Assembly: GCF_013376045.1 (NCBI RefSeq) | Contig: NZ_JABMJG010000006.1 | Span: 248,001 to 312,000 of the forward strand | Length of the DNA: 64,000 bases | DNA from: Variovorax sp. SG517 | Lineage (GTDB): Bacteria > Pseudomonadota > Gammaproteobacteria > Burkholderiales > Burkholderiaceae_C | Direction of reading: 5' to 3' | Shown: positions 45,148 through 53,259 of the stretch, in pieces | Numbering within the stretch: position 1 is the stretch's first letter | Layout: each line of letters begins with the position of its first letter | Notes under the pieces: model-generated | The model's input: only the letters and a program-made list of their open reading frames with translations | Told to the model about the DNA's origin: nothing | Databases searched by the model: none | Made by a program: the position numbers and the translations under genes

Positions 45148-45413
45148 CCGGATGGACCGACAGCGCACAGCCGGCACTCGGCACGATGTACAGGATGCAA
45201 TGGGAAGAGGCGCAGCAGTGCCATGTGCTGCTGTTTCCCGAGGGCATGATCAGGCTGAACGAGCCGGCGGCGGAGATCCTGAAGCGCTGCGACGGCAAGA
45301 CCTCGGTCGCGGCGCTCGTGGCCGACCTGGAAAGCACCTTCGGTGAACCCGATCTGCGTGCCGACGTGCTCGAGTTCCTGGAGCAGGCCCGTGGACGCCA
45401 CTGGATCCGGTGA
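45144..45413 (+). CDS. pqqD: PqqD, PqqA peptide chaperone
   Basis: An 89-residue protein with the RRE-type winged-helix fold ([40 protein letters not shown]). PqqD binds PqqA and delivers it to PqqE. The ATG at 45144 overlaps the pqqC stop, and the pqqE GTG lies 23 bp inside its 3' end, showing tight coupling. Confidence 0.94.
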   Translation: MTGWTDSAQPALGTMYRMQWEEAQQCHVLLFPEGMIRLNEPAAEILKRCDGKTSVAALVADLESTFGEPDLRADVLEFLEQARGRHWIR

Positions 45414-46569
45414 GCGCGGCCGCGCGGGCGCTGTGAAACCGCCGCTGTGGCTGCTCGCGGAGCTGACCTATCGCTGCCCGCTGCACTGCGCCTTCTGTTC
45501 GAACCCCGTGGACTACACGCGCTACGGCAACGAACTCGACACTGGCGAATGGATTCGCGTGTTCCGCGAGGCGCGCGCCATGGGGGCCGTCCAGCTGGGG
45601 TTCTCGGGTGGCGAGCCGCTGGTGCGCGATGACCTCGAGGAACTCGTCGCGGCGGCGCACCAGCTCGGCTTCTACACCAACCTGATCACCTCGGGCGTGG
45701 GCCTCGTGCCGCGGCGCGCCGAGGCGCTGAAGAAGGCCGGCCTCGATCACATCCAGCTGTCGTTCCAGGACTCCAGCCGCGAGCTGAACGACTTCCTGAG
45801 CTCCACGCGCACCTTCGACCTCAAGCAGCGCGTGGCCCGCACGATCAAGGACCTGGGCTATCCGATGGTGCTGAACTGCGTGATGCACCGGTACAACCTG
45901 CCGCATGTCGGGCGCATCATCGAGATGGCCGAATCCATGGAGGCGGATTTCCTGGAGTTGGCCAACGTGCAGTACTACGGCTGGGCATGGCGCAACCGCG
46001 AGATGCTGATGCCTTCCCGCTCGGCGCTGGCGAGCGCCGAAGCGGTGGTCGAGGCGCACCGGCCGCGCCTCGATGGGCGCATGAAGATCCTCTGGGTGGT
46101 GCCCGACTATGCCGAGGGAAAGCCCAAGCCCTGCATGGCCGGCTGGGGCAGCGTGTTCCTGGTGGTGGCGCCCGACGGCGTGGCCCTGCCGTGCCACAGT
46201 GCGCGAATGCTGCCCGGGCTGGAATTCCCCAACGTTCGCGAGCACGCCGTTCGCAGCATCTGGCACGACAGTCCGGCTTTCGGCGCCTACCGCGGCACCG
46301 GCTGGATGAGCAGCACTTGCGCAAGCTGCGACGACCGGGAAAAGGACCACGGCGGCTGTCGCTGCCAAGCCTATCTCCTCGCCGGCGACGCGGCCGCCAC
46401 GGACCCGGTCTGCCCGAAGAGTCCGCGCCACGCGGAGGTCGAGGCCATGGTCACTGCCGCGGCTGGCGTGGGCGACACCGGCGGCACGCCGATCCGTTTC
46501 GTGCCCGGCGCCAGGCGGTCGGGCGAACTGGTCTTTCGCACCGACGCCAATGCACGGGCGCAGGGCTGA
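45391..46569 (+). CDS. pqqE: PqqE, radical SAM PqqA cross-linking enzyme
   Basis: A 392-residue radical SAM/SPASM enzyme. The SAM cluster motif is C29-x3-C33-x2-C36 in YRCPLHCAFCSNP; LGFSGGEPLVRDDLEELV is the SAM-binding GGE region. C-terminal cysteines (PKPCMAGWGS, LPCHSAR, STCASCDDREK, GGCRCQAY) hold the auxiliary clusters. It forms the C-C bond between Glu16 and Tyr20 of PqqA. The GTG at 45391 (overlapping pqqD) is preceded by GGAG; an upstream in-frame start is less likely. Confidence 0.95.
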   Translation: MDATGSGERGRAGAVKPPLWLLAELTYRCPLHCAFCSNPVDYTRYGNELDTGEWIRVFREARAMGAVQLGFSGGEPLVRDDLEELVAAAHQLGFYTNLITSGVGLVPRRAEALKKAGLDHIQLSFQDSSRELNDFLSSTRTFDLKQRVARTIKDLGYPMVLNCVMHRYNLPHVGRIIEMAESMEADFLELANVQYYGWAWRNREMLMPSRSALASAEAVVEAHRPRLDGRMKILWVVPDYAEGKPKPCMAGWGSVFLVVAPDGVALPCHSARMLPGLEFPNVREHAVRSIWHDSPAFGAYRGTGWMSSTCASCDDREKDHGGCRCQAYLLAGDAAATDPVCPKSPRHAEVEAMVTAAAGVGDTGGTPIRFVPGARRSGELVFRTDANARAQG

Positions 46570-46581
46570 GCGGACCCGCGT

Positions 46582-47565
46582 GTGACGGATGGTCCTCGTC
46601 CGATCGTCCACCGGCTGCCGCTGGACGGCGGGCACGTCATGCATGTCGAGGAGCATGGCGACCCGGCGGGCCTGCCTGCGCTGGTGCTGCACGGCGGGCC
46701 GGGCTCGGGCAGCTCGCCGGTGTTGCGCCGCGACTTCGATGCGAGGCGCTACCGCATCATCTGCCCCGACCAGCGAGGGTCCGGTCGCAGCACGCCGGCA
46801 GGCGCGATCACGGCCAACACGCTCGCCGATCTGCTGGACGACCTGAGGCGCTTGCGCGATCACCTCCGGATCGAGCGCTGGCTCGTGGTGGGCGGCTCCT
46901 GGGGCGCCACGCTGGCTTTGACTCATGCACTGGACCAGCCCGGCGCCGTGGCGGGCCTGCTGCTGAGGAACGTGTTCCTTGCGCGCGCCCGCGACATCGA
47001 CGGCTTCTTCGCGAAGGCGGTACGCCACGGCGACCCCGAGTGGCGCACGTTGTGGAGCGAGGCGTGGCGGCGGCAATGTCCGATCACCGACGTGATCGCG
47101 GAGAACTTGGCGCATGGAACGCCGGAACGCCAGTGCCGGATCGCCGCGCTCTGGTTCGGGTGGGAGCAACGCATGGCCACGGGAAGGCCCGCACCGCAGC
47201 CCGACGACGCAACGCTGCAGCGGCTGGTGGCGCGCTATCGCGTGCAGAGCCACTACCTGAGGCATGGATGCTGGCTGCGCGCGCCCACGCTGCTCGAGCG
47301 TTGCGCCGCATTGCCCGCGGTCCCCACGCTGATCGTGCATGGCACGAAGGACCGCCTGTGCCCGCCGCAGGGCGCCCGGGCGCTGGCGCATGCATTGCAG
47401 GGGCGTGCCATCCTGCGGTGGGCGCCGGGCGCCGGCCACGACCCGACGCACCCGGCCATCGCGGCAGCCATGCGGCAGGCCTTGAACGACTACGCGCTCA
47501 CGCAGGCCTTCAGCGGCGCCGGCGAGTCCGCGCCCGGCATGCGGATCAGCGCAGGCGCTGGCTGA
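46582..47565 (+). CDS. Alpha/beta hydrolase, proline iminopeptidase-like
   Basis: A 327-residue S33-type hydrolase. The oxyanion region is LVLHGGPGSGSSP, the conserved CPDQRGSGRS follows, and the nucleophile Ser is in VVGGSWGATLA (about residue 100). The acid and base are in VHGTKDRLCPPQ and GAGHDPTHPA. Proline iminopeptidases remove N-terminal Pro; similar peptidases next to pqq genes can process the PqqA peptide. The GTG start 12 bp after pqqE and the same orientation make it the last gene of the pqq operon. Its 3' end overlaps the convergent ELWxxDGT gene by 20 bp. Confidence 0.85.
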   Translation: MTDGPRPIVHRLPLDGGHVMHVEEHGDPAGLPALVLHGGPGSGSSPVLRRDFDARRYRIICPDQRGSGRSTPAGAITANTLADLLDDLRRLRDHLRIERWLVVGGSWGATLALTHALDQPGAVAGLLLRNVFLARARDIDGFFAKAVRHGDPEWRTLWSEAWRRQCPITDVIAENLAHGTPERQCRIAALWFGWEQRMATGRPAPQPDDATLQRLVARYRVQSHYLRHGCWLRAPTLLERCAALPAVPTLIVHGTKDRLCPPQGARALAHALQGRAILRWAPGAGHDPTHPAIAAAMRQALNDYALTQAFSGAGESAPGMRISAGAG

Positions 47566-48982
47566 GCGGATCGCCGACCAGGACCACCCGGCCGTCCTTG
47601 CGGTGCGCCCACAGCCGTTCGTTGCCGTTGCCATCGTCTGCAACGAAGAGCACCGAATTGCCCAGCTGGCGGAAACCCTGCGGCATCGCATGGCGTGCGC
47701 CCGACGCGATGTCCGCCACGGCGCGGGTGCCCGCTGGCGTACCGTCGCTGGTCCACGGTTCGACGCCGCTGGCGCTGCCGCCGTTGGCGGAGAACCAGAG
47801 CCGGGAGCCGACGACCGAGAAGCGCGCGGGCGATCCGTTCTGCGCGCCCGGCGCGATGTCCTTGACCAGCACGGTCCCTGCGGCCGTCCCGTCGCTGCGC
47901 CAGAGCTCCGCGCCCGAGGCGCCGTCAGTGGCGGCGAAATAGAGCCGGCCGCCCATGGCCGTCATCGGGCTGGAAATGGCGCCGGACGGTCCCGGGCGGA
48001 TGTCCTTCACCAGTGTGGTTCCGACCTCGGTGCCGTCGCTCTTCCAGAGCTCGAGGCCGTGCACGCCGTCGTCGGCAGCGAAGTACAGGGCGCGGCCGAG
48101 GGCCGTCAGGTGCATCGGTCGGGAGGGTTCGGGACTGGGCCGCAGGTCTTTCACCATGCGTGTGCCGCGTGCCGTGCCGTCGCTCTTCCACAGCTCGATG
48201 CCATGCACGCCGTCGTGGGCGGTGAAATAGAGTTCGTCGCCTGCCGCCGTCAGGTTCTGGATGCCTGCGTCCTCGGGGCCGGGCCGGATGTCCTTCACCA
48301 GGCGCGTGCTCTCGGGCGTGCCTTCGCTGACCCAGAGTTCGTGACCGTGCTCGCGCGTGGTCGCGGTGAAGAACAGACGCTGCCCGGCCACCGTGAGCTG
48401 GCGTGCCACCGCGCGCGGGCCAGCGTCGATCGAGGACACGCGCGCCGTGGTGGACGCGGTGCCCGCCGTCTTCCACAGCTGGAATCCCGAACGCCCGTCA
48501 TTGGCCACGAAGTACAGCGCGTCGCGAAACACCGTCAGCTCGCTCGGCAGCGCGCCTTCTTCGCCCGGCTGAAGGTCGATCACCAGGGCGGTGCCCGCGG
48601 CGGTGCCGTCGGTGCGCCAGAGCTCGATCCCGTGCACGCCATCGGTGGCCGCGGTGTAGACGTGGCCCTTGAACGCCGTCTGGCCGGAGGGGAAGGCGCC
48701 CCGGAAGCCCGGGCGGATGTCCTTGAGCATCGCGGTACCTGCGCGGCTGCCGTCCGTGACCCACAGCTCCTGCCCGCTTTCGACATGGAAGGCACTGAAG
48801 ATCATCTTTCCGCCCAGTGGCGTCAGCCCCGTGGGCGAAACGAAAGCCAGCGGCTGGCGCTGCTCCGGCAGCACCTCGCGGTCGGGTGCCTGCGCGGCCG
48901 CGGGCAACTGCGTCAGGAGCGCGAGCATGCCCAGGAAGATGCGGCCACGCCGCCGCAGGCCGGAAGAAGCGGACCTCGCCAC
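47546..48982 (-). CDS. Secreted ELWxxDGT-repeat protein
   Basis: A 478-residue exported protein (signal peptide RIFLGMLALLTQLPAAAQ) made almost only of about 48-residue repeats, each containing an ELWxxDGT-like core: ELWVTDGSRAGT, ELWRTDGTAAGT, QLWKTAGTASTT, ELWVSEGTPEST, ELWKSDGTARGT, ELWKSDGTEVGT, ELWRSDGTAAGT and EPWTSDGTPAGT. Eight units would form a beta-propeller. The family is found on surfaces and in the periplasm, but its ligand is unknown. It is convergent with the pqq operon and 3 bp from the end of the TRAP operon. Confidence 0.85.
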   Translation of the reverse strand: MARSASSGLRRRGRIFLGMLALLTQLPAAAQAPDREVLPEQRQPLAFVSPTGLTPLGGKMIFSAFHVESGQELWVTDGSRAGTAMLKDIRPGFRGAFPSGQTAFKGHVYTAATDGVHGIELWRTDGTAAGTALVIDLQPGEEGALPSELTVFRDALYFVANDGRSGFQLWKTAGTASTTARVSSIDAGPRAVARQLTVAGQRLFFTATTREHGHELWVSEGTPESTRLVKDIRPGPEDAGIQNLTAAGDELYFTAHDGVHGIELWKSDGTARGTRMVKDLRPSPEPSRPMHLTALGRALYFAADDGVHGLELWKSDGTEVGTTLVKDIRPGPSGAISSPMTAMGGRLYFAATDGASGAELWRSDGTAAGTVLVKDIAPGAQNGSPARFSVVGSRLWFSANGGSASGVEPWTSDGTPAGTRAVADIASGARHAMPQGFRQLGNSVLFVADDGNGNERLWAHRKDGRVVLVGDPLSQRLR

Positions 48983-48985
48983 CGC

Positions 48986-50266
48986 CTAACCCCCGAACCA
49001 TCGCGCGGGCGCGATGACCAGTTGCGGGAATGCGACCATCACGAACAGGATCGCGAACTCGGCAATCATGAAGGGCACCACGCCGCGCGTGACGTCGTCC
49101 ATCGAGATCTTCCCGACGCCGGCCACCACGTTCAGCACCGTGCCCACCGGCGGGGTGACCAGTCCGATCGAGTTGTTGATGATGAACAGCACCCCGAAGT
49201 ACACCGGATCGATTCCCGCGGCCTTGACGATCGGCATCAGCACCGGCGTGAGGATCAGGATGGTCGGCGTCATGTCCATCGCCGTGCCCACGACCATGAC
49301 GAGCACCATGATCGCCGCCATCAGCAGGACCTGATTGCCCATGAAGGGCTGCAGCAGGCCGACGACCTTCGACGGCAGGTCGGCCACGGTGATGAGCCAT
49401 GCGCTCACCATGGCCGCGGCGATCAGAAACATCACGATGGCGCTGGTCTTGGCCGCGCTCACGAAGATGCCGTAGAGGTCCTTCCACGTGATCTCCCGGT
49501 ACACCACCGTCGACACGAACAGTGCGTAGGCGGCGGCCACCACGGCCGCTTCGGTCGGCGTGAACACGCCCATGCGCAGGCCCACGAGGATGATCACGGG
49601 CAGCATGAGCGCCCACAGCGCCTTGCGGAAGGCCGAAACGATCTCGGCCGAGGACTTGCGCGGCGGCGGAACGATCTTCTCGCGCCGCACGAGCCATGCC
49701 CAGGTGATCCACAGGGCGCCGCCGATGAGCAGGCCGGGCACGATCGCCGCGAGGAACAGCTTGGAGATCGACACGTTGGCGGCCACGCCGAAGATCACGA
49801 GGCCGATGCTCGGGGGGATCACCGGGCCGATCACGCCGGTGGCCGCGATGAGGCCGCCCGCGCGTGCCTTGTCGTGCCCCGCGCTCACCATCATCGGCAG
49901 CAGCAGCGCGGTCAGCGCGGCGGCGTCGGCCACGGCCGAGCCGGAGAGCGCCGACAGCAGGCAGCCGGCCATGATGGTCACGTAGCCCAGGCCCCCCTTC
50001 ACATGGCCGACCAGCGCGAGCGCGAAGTCGACGATGCGCTTGGACAGGCCGCCGACGTTCATGATCTCGCCAGCGAGCATGAAGAAGGGAACGGCCAGCA
50101 ATGGGAAGCTGTCGGCGCCGCCGATCACGTTCTGCGCAAGGATCTGTGCGTCGAACAGGTCGAGGTGCCACATCAGCGCCACGCCGCTCGCGAGCAGCGA
50201 GAACGCGATGGGAATGCCCATCGCCATGGCCAGCAGCAAGGTGCCCACGAAGACGAGGATGGTCAT
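48986..50266 (-). CDS. TRAP transporter large permease (DctM-like)
   Basis: A 426-residue membrane protein with about 12 helices. The start MTILVFVGTLLLAMAMGIPI and conserved GGLSKRIVDFALALVGHVKG, SGSAVADAAALTALLLP and VGTVLNVVAGVGKISMDDV are typical for DctM. It forms the inner-membrane transport channel driven by the sodium gradient. Its start overlaps the dctQ stop by 4 bp, so it is in the dctP-aroQ-dctQ-dctM operon. Confidence 0.95.
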   Translation of the reverse strand: MTILVFVGTLLLAMAMGIPIAFSLLASGVALMWHLDLFDAQILAQNVIGGADSFPLLAVPFFMLAGEIMNVGGLSKRIVDFALALVGHVKGGLGYVTIMAGCLLSALSGSAVADAAALTALLLPMMVSAGHDKARAGGLIAATGVIGPVIPPSIGLVIFGVAANVSISKLFLAAIVPGLLIGGALWITWAWLVRREKIVPPPRKSSAEIVSAFRKALWALMLPVIILVGLRMGVFTPTEAAVVAAAYALFVSTVVYREITWKDLYGIFVSAAKTSAIVMFLIAAAMVSAWLITVADLPSKVVGLLQPFMGNQVLLMAAIMVLVMVVGTAMDMTPTILILTPVLMPIVKAAGIDPVYFGVLFIINNSIGLVTPPVGTVLNVVAGVGKISMDDVTRGVVPFMIAEFAILFVMVAFPQLVIAPARWFGG

Positions 50267-50826
50267 CGGCGCGTTCCCTGAGCGTCGTTGTTCGCGCCGA
50301 GTATCTGCTGGAGCTGCACGGCTTCCTCCGACTCCTGGACCATCACGAGGTCGCTCTCGGCGATGCGCCCGGTGAGCAGGCGCAGCAGGTCGAGCGCCAG
50401 GATCAGGCCGGCGAGCACGGAGAAGACCACGCCCGAGGCATAGACGATGGCCATCGATGCGCCGGTGACGGGTGCGGTCACGTCCCAGTTGATGCGCGCC
50501 TGCGCGACGCTGCCCTGGAACAGCAGCCAGACGATGTAGAGCATGACGACGTGCCCGACGGCCAGGCAGACCTTCTTGCCCAGGGGCGGCAGCTTCTGCA
50601 CCACCATGTCCACGCCCAGGTGCCCGTGCTCCTTCAGGGCGACCACGGCGCCCAGGAAGGTCATCCAGATGAAGAGCCAGCGAGACACTTCTTCGGACAC
50701 CGTGATGCCCGAGTTGAAGCCGTAGCGCAGCACGACGTTGCCGAAGACGAGCACGACCATCACCGCGAGCGCGGCCGCGATCAGCGCCTCGATGCCGCGA
50801 CAGCACCGGTCGATCCAGCGGCTCAT
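50263..50826 (-). CDS. TRAP transporter small permease (DctQ-like)
   Basis: A 187-residue protein with four membrane helices (ALIAAALAVMVVLVFGNVVLR, ...WLFIWMTFLGAVVALK, VCLAVGHVVMLYIVWLLF and VVFSVLAGLILALDLL). EEVSRWLFIWMTFLGA is the DctQ signature. It is the small partner of DctM. Its start overlaps the end of the dehydroquinase gene by 4 bp. Confidence 0.93.
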   Translation of the reverse strand: MSRWIDRCCRGIEALIAAALAVMVVLVFGNVVLRYGFNSGITVSEEVSRWLFIWMTFLGAVVALKEHGHLGVDMVVQKLPPLGKKVCLAVGHVVMLYIVWLLFQGSVAQARINWDVTAPVTGASMAIVYASGVVFSVLAGLILALDLLRLLTGRIAESDLVMVQESEEAVQLQQILGANNDAQGTRR

Positions 50827-51278
50827 GCGGCGGCCTGCGCTTCGGTCTGCCTGTGCATCTCCACCAGCGCGCGCAGGGCGGCCAGGTACGACTGGGGGCC
50901 CAGTCCCTGGATCGTGCCCTTGACCGCCGGCGAGATGATCGAGTGGGCGCGCCAGGTTTCGCGCGCGGCGATGTTGGACATGTGCACCTCGATGGTCGGG
51001 AACGGCATGGCCTTGATCGCGTCGTGCAGCGGCACGCCGTGCTGCGTGAGCCCGGCGGGGTTGACCAGCGCGCCCTGCGCGTCGTCGATATGCGCATGAA
51101 GGAAGTCGATCAGGTCGCCTTCATGGTTCGACTGGAGGGTCTCCAGCGTCGCGCCGAGTTCGCCGGCCAGCGCCTGCAGCCGGGCATTGATCTCGGCGAG
51201 CGTGGTCTTGCCGTAGATGTGGGGTTCGCGGCGTCCGAACAGGTTCAGGTTGGGGCCGTGGAGGACGAGTATCTTCAT
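50823..51278 (-). CDS. Type II 3-dehydroquinate dehydratase-like protein
   Basis: A 151-residue AroQ-type dehydratase: LVLHGPNLNLFGRREPHIYG carries the Arg and catalytic Tyr, ETLQSNHEGDLIDFLHAH, and IEVHMSNIAARETWRAHSI carries the Glu and catalytic His. The substrate loop reads NPAGLTQHGVPLHDA: in the usual NxGGLTHTSVALRDA form the first His is replaced by Gln, so specificity may be changed. In a TRAP operon it is more likely catabolic (3-dehydroquinate to 3-dehydroshikimate, as in quinate use) than part of the shikimate pathway; that is inference. It overlaps dctQ by 4 bp. Confidence 0.85.
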   Translation of the reverse strand: MKILVLHGPNLNLFGRREPHIYGKTTLAEINARLQALAGELGATLETLQSNHEGDLIDFLHAHIDDAQGALVNPAGLTQHGVPLHDAIKAMPFPTIEVHMSNIAARETWRAHSIISPAVKGTIQGLGPQSYLAALRALVEMHRQTEAQAAA

Positions 51279-51298
51279 GGAGGTGGCGCGTGGCGCGG

Positions 51299-52300
51299 TC
51301 ATTGTTTGCGGATGCGGGCGAGCTCTTCGTTGTAGAGCTTGACGATGGCGGGGTCGTACTGGGCCGCGAACTTGTCGATCGCCGGCTTGGCGATCTCGCG
51401 CATGCGCACCTGCTCGGCCGCGCTCACCTCGTTGAACTGGGCGCCCTTGGCCTGCAGTTCGCCCACGGCCTTCTGGGCCGCCGCCCGGCTGACCTGGCGC
51501 TGGTAGCCGCGCGCCTCGTCGGCGGCCTCGTGCATCATCTTCTGCTCGGCGGGGGACAGCGAGTCCCAGAACTTCTTGCTGACCAGCACGATGTTGGCGG
51601 CATACACGTGATTCGTCGTGCTCACGAACTTCTGTACCTCGAAGAACTTGTTCGACAGGATCACCGAATACGGGTTCTCCTGGCCGTCGACTGCCTTGGC
51701 TTCGAGCGCGCCGTAGAGTTCTGCGAACGGCATCGGCACCGGGTTGGCCTTGAAGGCCTTGAAGGTCTCCAGGAACACGGGGTTGGGAATGACGCGGATC
51801 TTCAGGCCCTCGAGGTCCTCGGGCCTGCCGATGGGACGCTTGCTGTTGGTGACGTTGCGAAAGCCCAGGTCCCAGTAGCCAAGGGCCACGAGGCCTTTCT
51901 CGGGCAGCTTGGCGACGAGGGCCTGTCCCAGGGGGCCGTCGAGCAGGGCGTCGGCCTGGGCGAAGCTGCTGACGGAGAAGGGGAAGTCGACCAGGCCGAA
52001 CTCCTTGACGATGCCCGCGAGCGACGTGGTGGCCGGCGCCGACATCTGCTGCACGCCGCCTTGCAGCGCGGACTGCTGCTGCATCTCGTTGCCGAGCTGG
52101 GAGGCCGGGAACTCCTGCACCTTCATCTTGCCGCCGCTCTTGGCCGCGAGCAGCTCCGCGAAGCGCTTCACGCCGAAGCTCACCGGATGGTCCGCATTGT
52201 TGAGATGGCCGAAGCGGATCACCCGTTCCTGTTGGGCCCAGGTCGGGGCGACAAGGCCGATGCACAGGCCGGCGGCGGCAAGCGTACGAAGAAGTTTCAC
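51299..52300 (-). CDS. TRAP substrate-binding protein (DctP-like), first copy
   Basis: A 333-residue periplasmic protein with signal peptide (LRTLAAAGLCIGLVAPTWAQ). DctP segments are GYWDLGFRNVTNSKRPIGR, LKIRVIPNPVFLETFKAF and ELYGALEAKAVDGQENPYSVI; Arg in KIRV and the Asn of QENP normally clamp a carboxylate ligand. It is the first gene of the TRAP operon. The divergent IclR gene is 152 bp away with the shared operator between them. A similar binding protein is at 53260. Confidence 0.94.
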   Translation of the reverse strand: MKLLRTLAAAGLCIGLVAPTWAQQERVIRFGHLNNADHPVSFGVKRFAELLAAKSGGKMKVQEFPASQLGNEMQQQSALQGGVQQMSAPATTSLAGIVKEFGLVDFPFSVSSFAQADALLDGPLGQALVAKLPEKGLVALGYWDLGFRNVTNSKRPIGRPEDLEGLKIRVIPNPVFLETFKAFKANPVPMPFAELYGALEAKAVDGQENPYSVILSNKFFEVQKFVSTTNHVYAANIVLVSKKFWDSLSPAEQKMMHEAADEARGYQRQVSRAAAQKAVGELQAKGAQFNEVSAAEQVRMREIAKPAIDKFAAQYDPAIVKLYNEELARIRKQ

Positions 52301-52363
52301 GGAAGGTCTCCAGAGGAAGGCGGAAAGGACTGACTGCGGCGATTCTGAGTTTTTCGGAAAATC

Positions 52364-52386
52364 TTTCCATTATGGAAATCCCTTCC
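52364..52386. promoter_or_regulatory. IclR-type operator between dctP and iclR
   Basis: TTTCCATTATGGAAA at 52364-52378 plus TCCCTTCC; the 23 bases are identical, in the same orientation relative to the controlled operon, to 39749-39771 before the ThuA/PQQ operon. It lies 63 bp from the dctP start and 65 bp from the iclR start. Confidence 0.75.
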
Positions 52387-52451
52387 CGTGATCTGATAGA
52401 GTGATGCCGTCGCGACAGGCGGCTGGGCGCGATTGAACCGGGAGACATCAA

Positions 52452-53234
52452 ATGAGCGAGATGCTGGGACGCAGCTTCAAAGTGTTGGAATACCTGGCGG
52501 AACATCCGCAGGGTGTTGCACTGTCCACGGTGGCCAGTGAGTTGAAGATCCCCCTGAGCGCATCGCACCGACTGCTCACGGAGCTGATTCGCTGCGGCTA
52601 CGTACGACAGAACCTGGGCGACGGTCACTACGTGCTGACCATCAAGCTCGTCTCCGTCGGCCTGTCGTTCCTGAGCAATTCGGGCATCGTGGATGTGGCC
52701 CAGCCGCTGCTGGACCAACTCGCGGCAGCCTCGGGCGAACTGGTGCGCCTGGCGGTGGTCGACGACGAAGACCTGACCTTCGTGGCCAAGGCGCAAGGGG
52801 CCACGCACGGGCTGCGCTACGACCCGGACATGGGGCTGTCGGTGATGCTGTCGTGCAGCGCCGCGGGGCATGCCTGGCTCTCGACGATGAGCGAAGACGA
52901 TGCGATGGCCCTGGTGGCCAAGAAGGGGCTGGGCAAGCCGGAGGACTTCGGCCCGAAGGCGCCCACCACGCTCAAGGCGGTGATGGCCTATGTGAAGGCC
53001 GCCCGCCAGCGCGGCTTCAGCATGATCAACGAGGTCTTCGCGCCGGGAATGACCGCCATGGCCGCCCCGGTCTTCTCCGTCAACGGCGCGGTGATCGGCG
53101 TGGTCACCATCGCGGGCCCGGCCGTCAGGCTGACGCCGCAGCGGATGGAGGCGCTGGGGCCGGCGCTGCTCGGCACGGCCGAGGAAGTCGCACGCGCCAG
53201 CGGCGCCTCGGCGCTGTTCAAGAAGAGAGCCTGA
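52452..53234 (+). CDS. IclR-family transcriptional regulator
   Basis: A 260-residue regulator: winged helix (about residues 5-65, GRSFKVLEYLAEHPQGVALS and LKIPLSASHRLLTELIRCGYV), then the GAF-like effector domain (80-250) with INEVFAPGMTAMAAPVFSVN. IclR proteins bind palindromes of about 15 bp. It lies between two TRAP binding protein genes, is divergent from the TRAP operon and lies by the palindrome that is also found 12.6 kb away, so it probably controls both operons. Confidence 0.93.
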   Translation: MSEMLGRSFKVLEYLAEHPQGVALSTVASELKIPLSASHRLLTELIRCGYVRQNLGDGHYVLTIKLVSVGLSFLSNSGIVDVAQPLLDQLAAASGELVRLAVVDDEDLTFVAKAQGATHGLRYDPDMGLSVMLSCSAAGHAWLSTMSEDDAMALVAKKGLGKPEDFGPKAPTTLKAVMAYVKAARQRGFSMINEVFAPGMTAMAAPVFSVNGAVIGVVTIAGPAVRLTPQRMEALGPALLGTAEEVARASGASALFKKRA

Positions 53235-53259
53235 CAACCCCAACGAGGAGACAACCGCC

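Noticed and set aside
45250-50281. Very long frames antisense to pqqE, hydrolase, the ELWxxDGT gene and dctM
   Set aside because: They cover well-identified genes on the other strand and have no recognisable domains.
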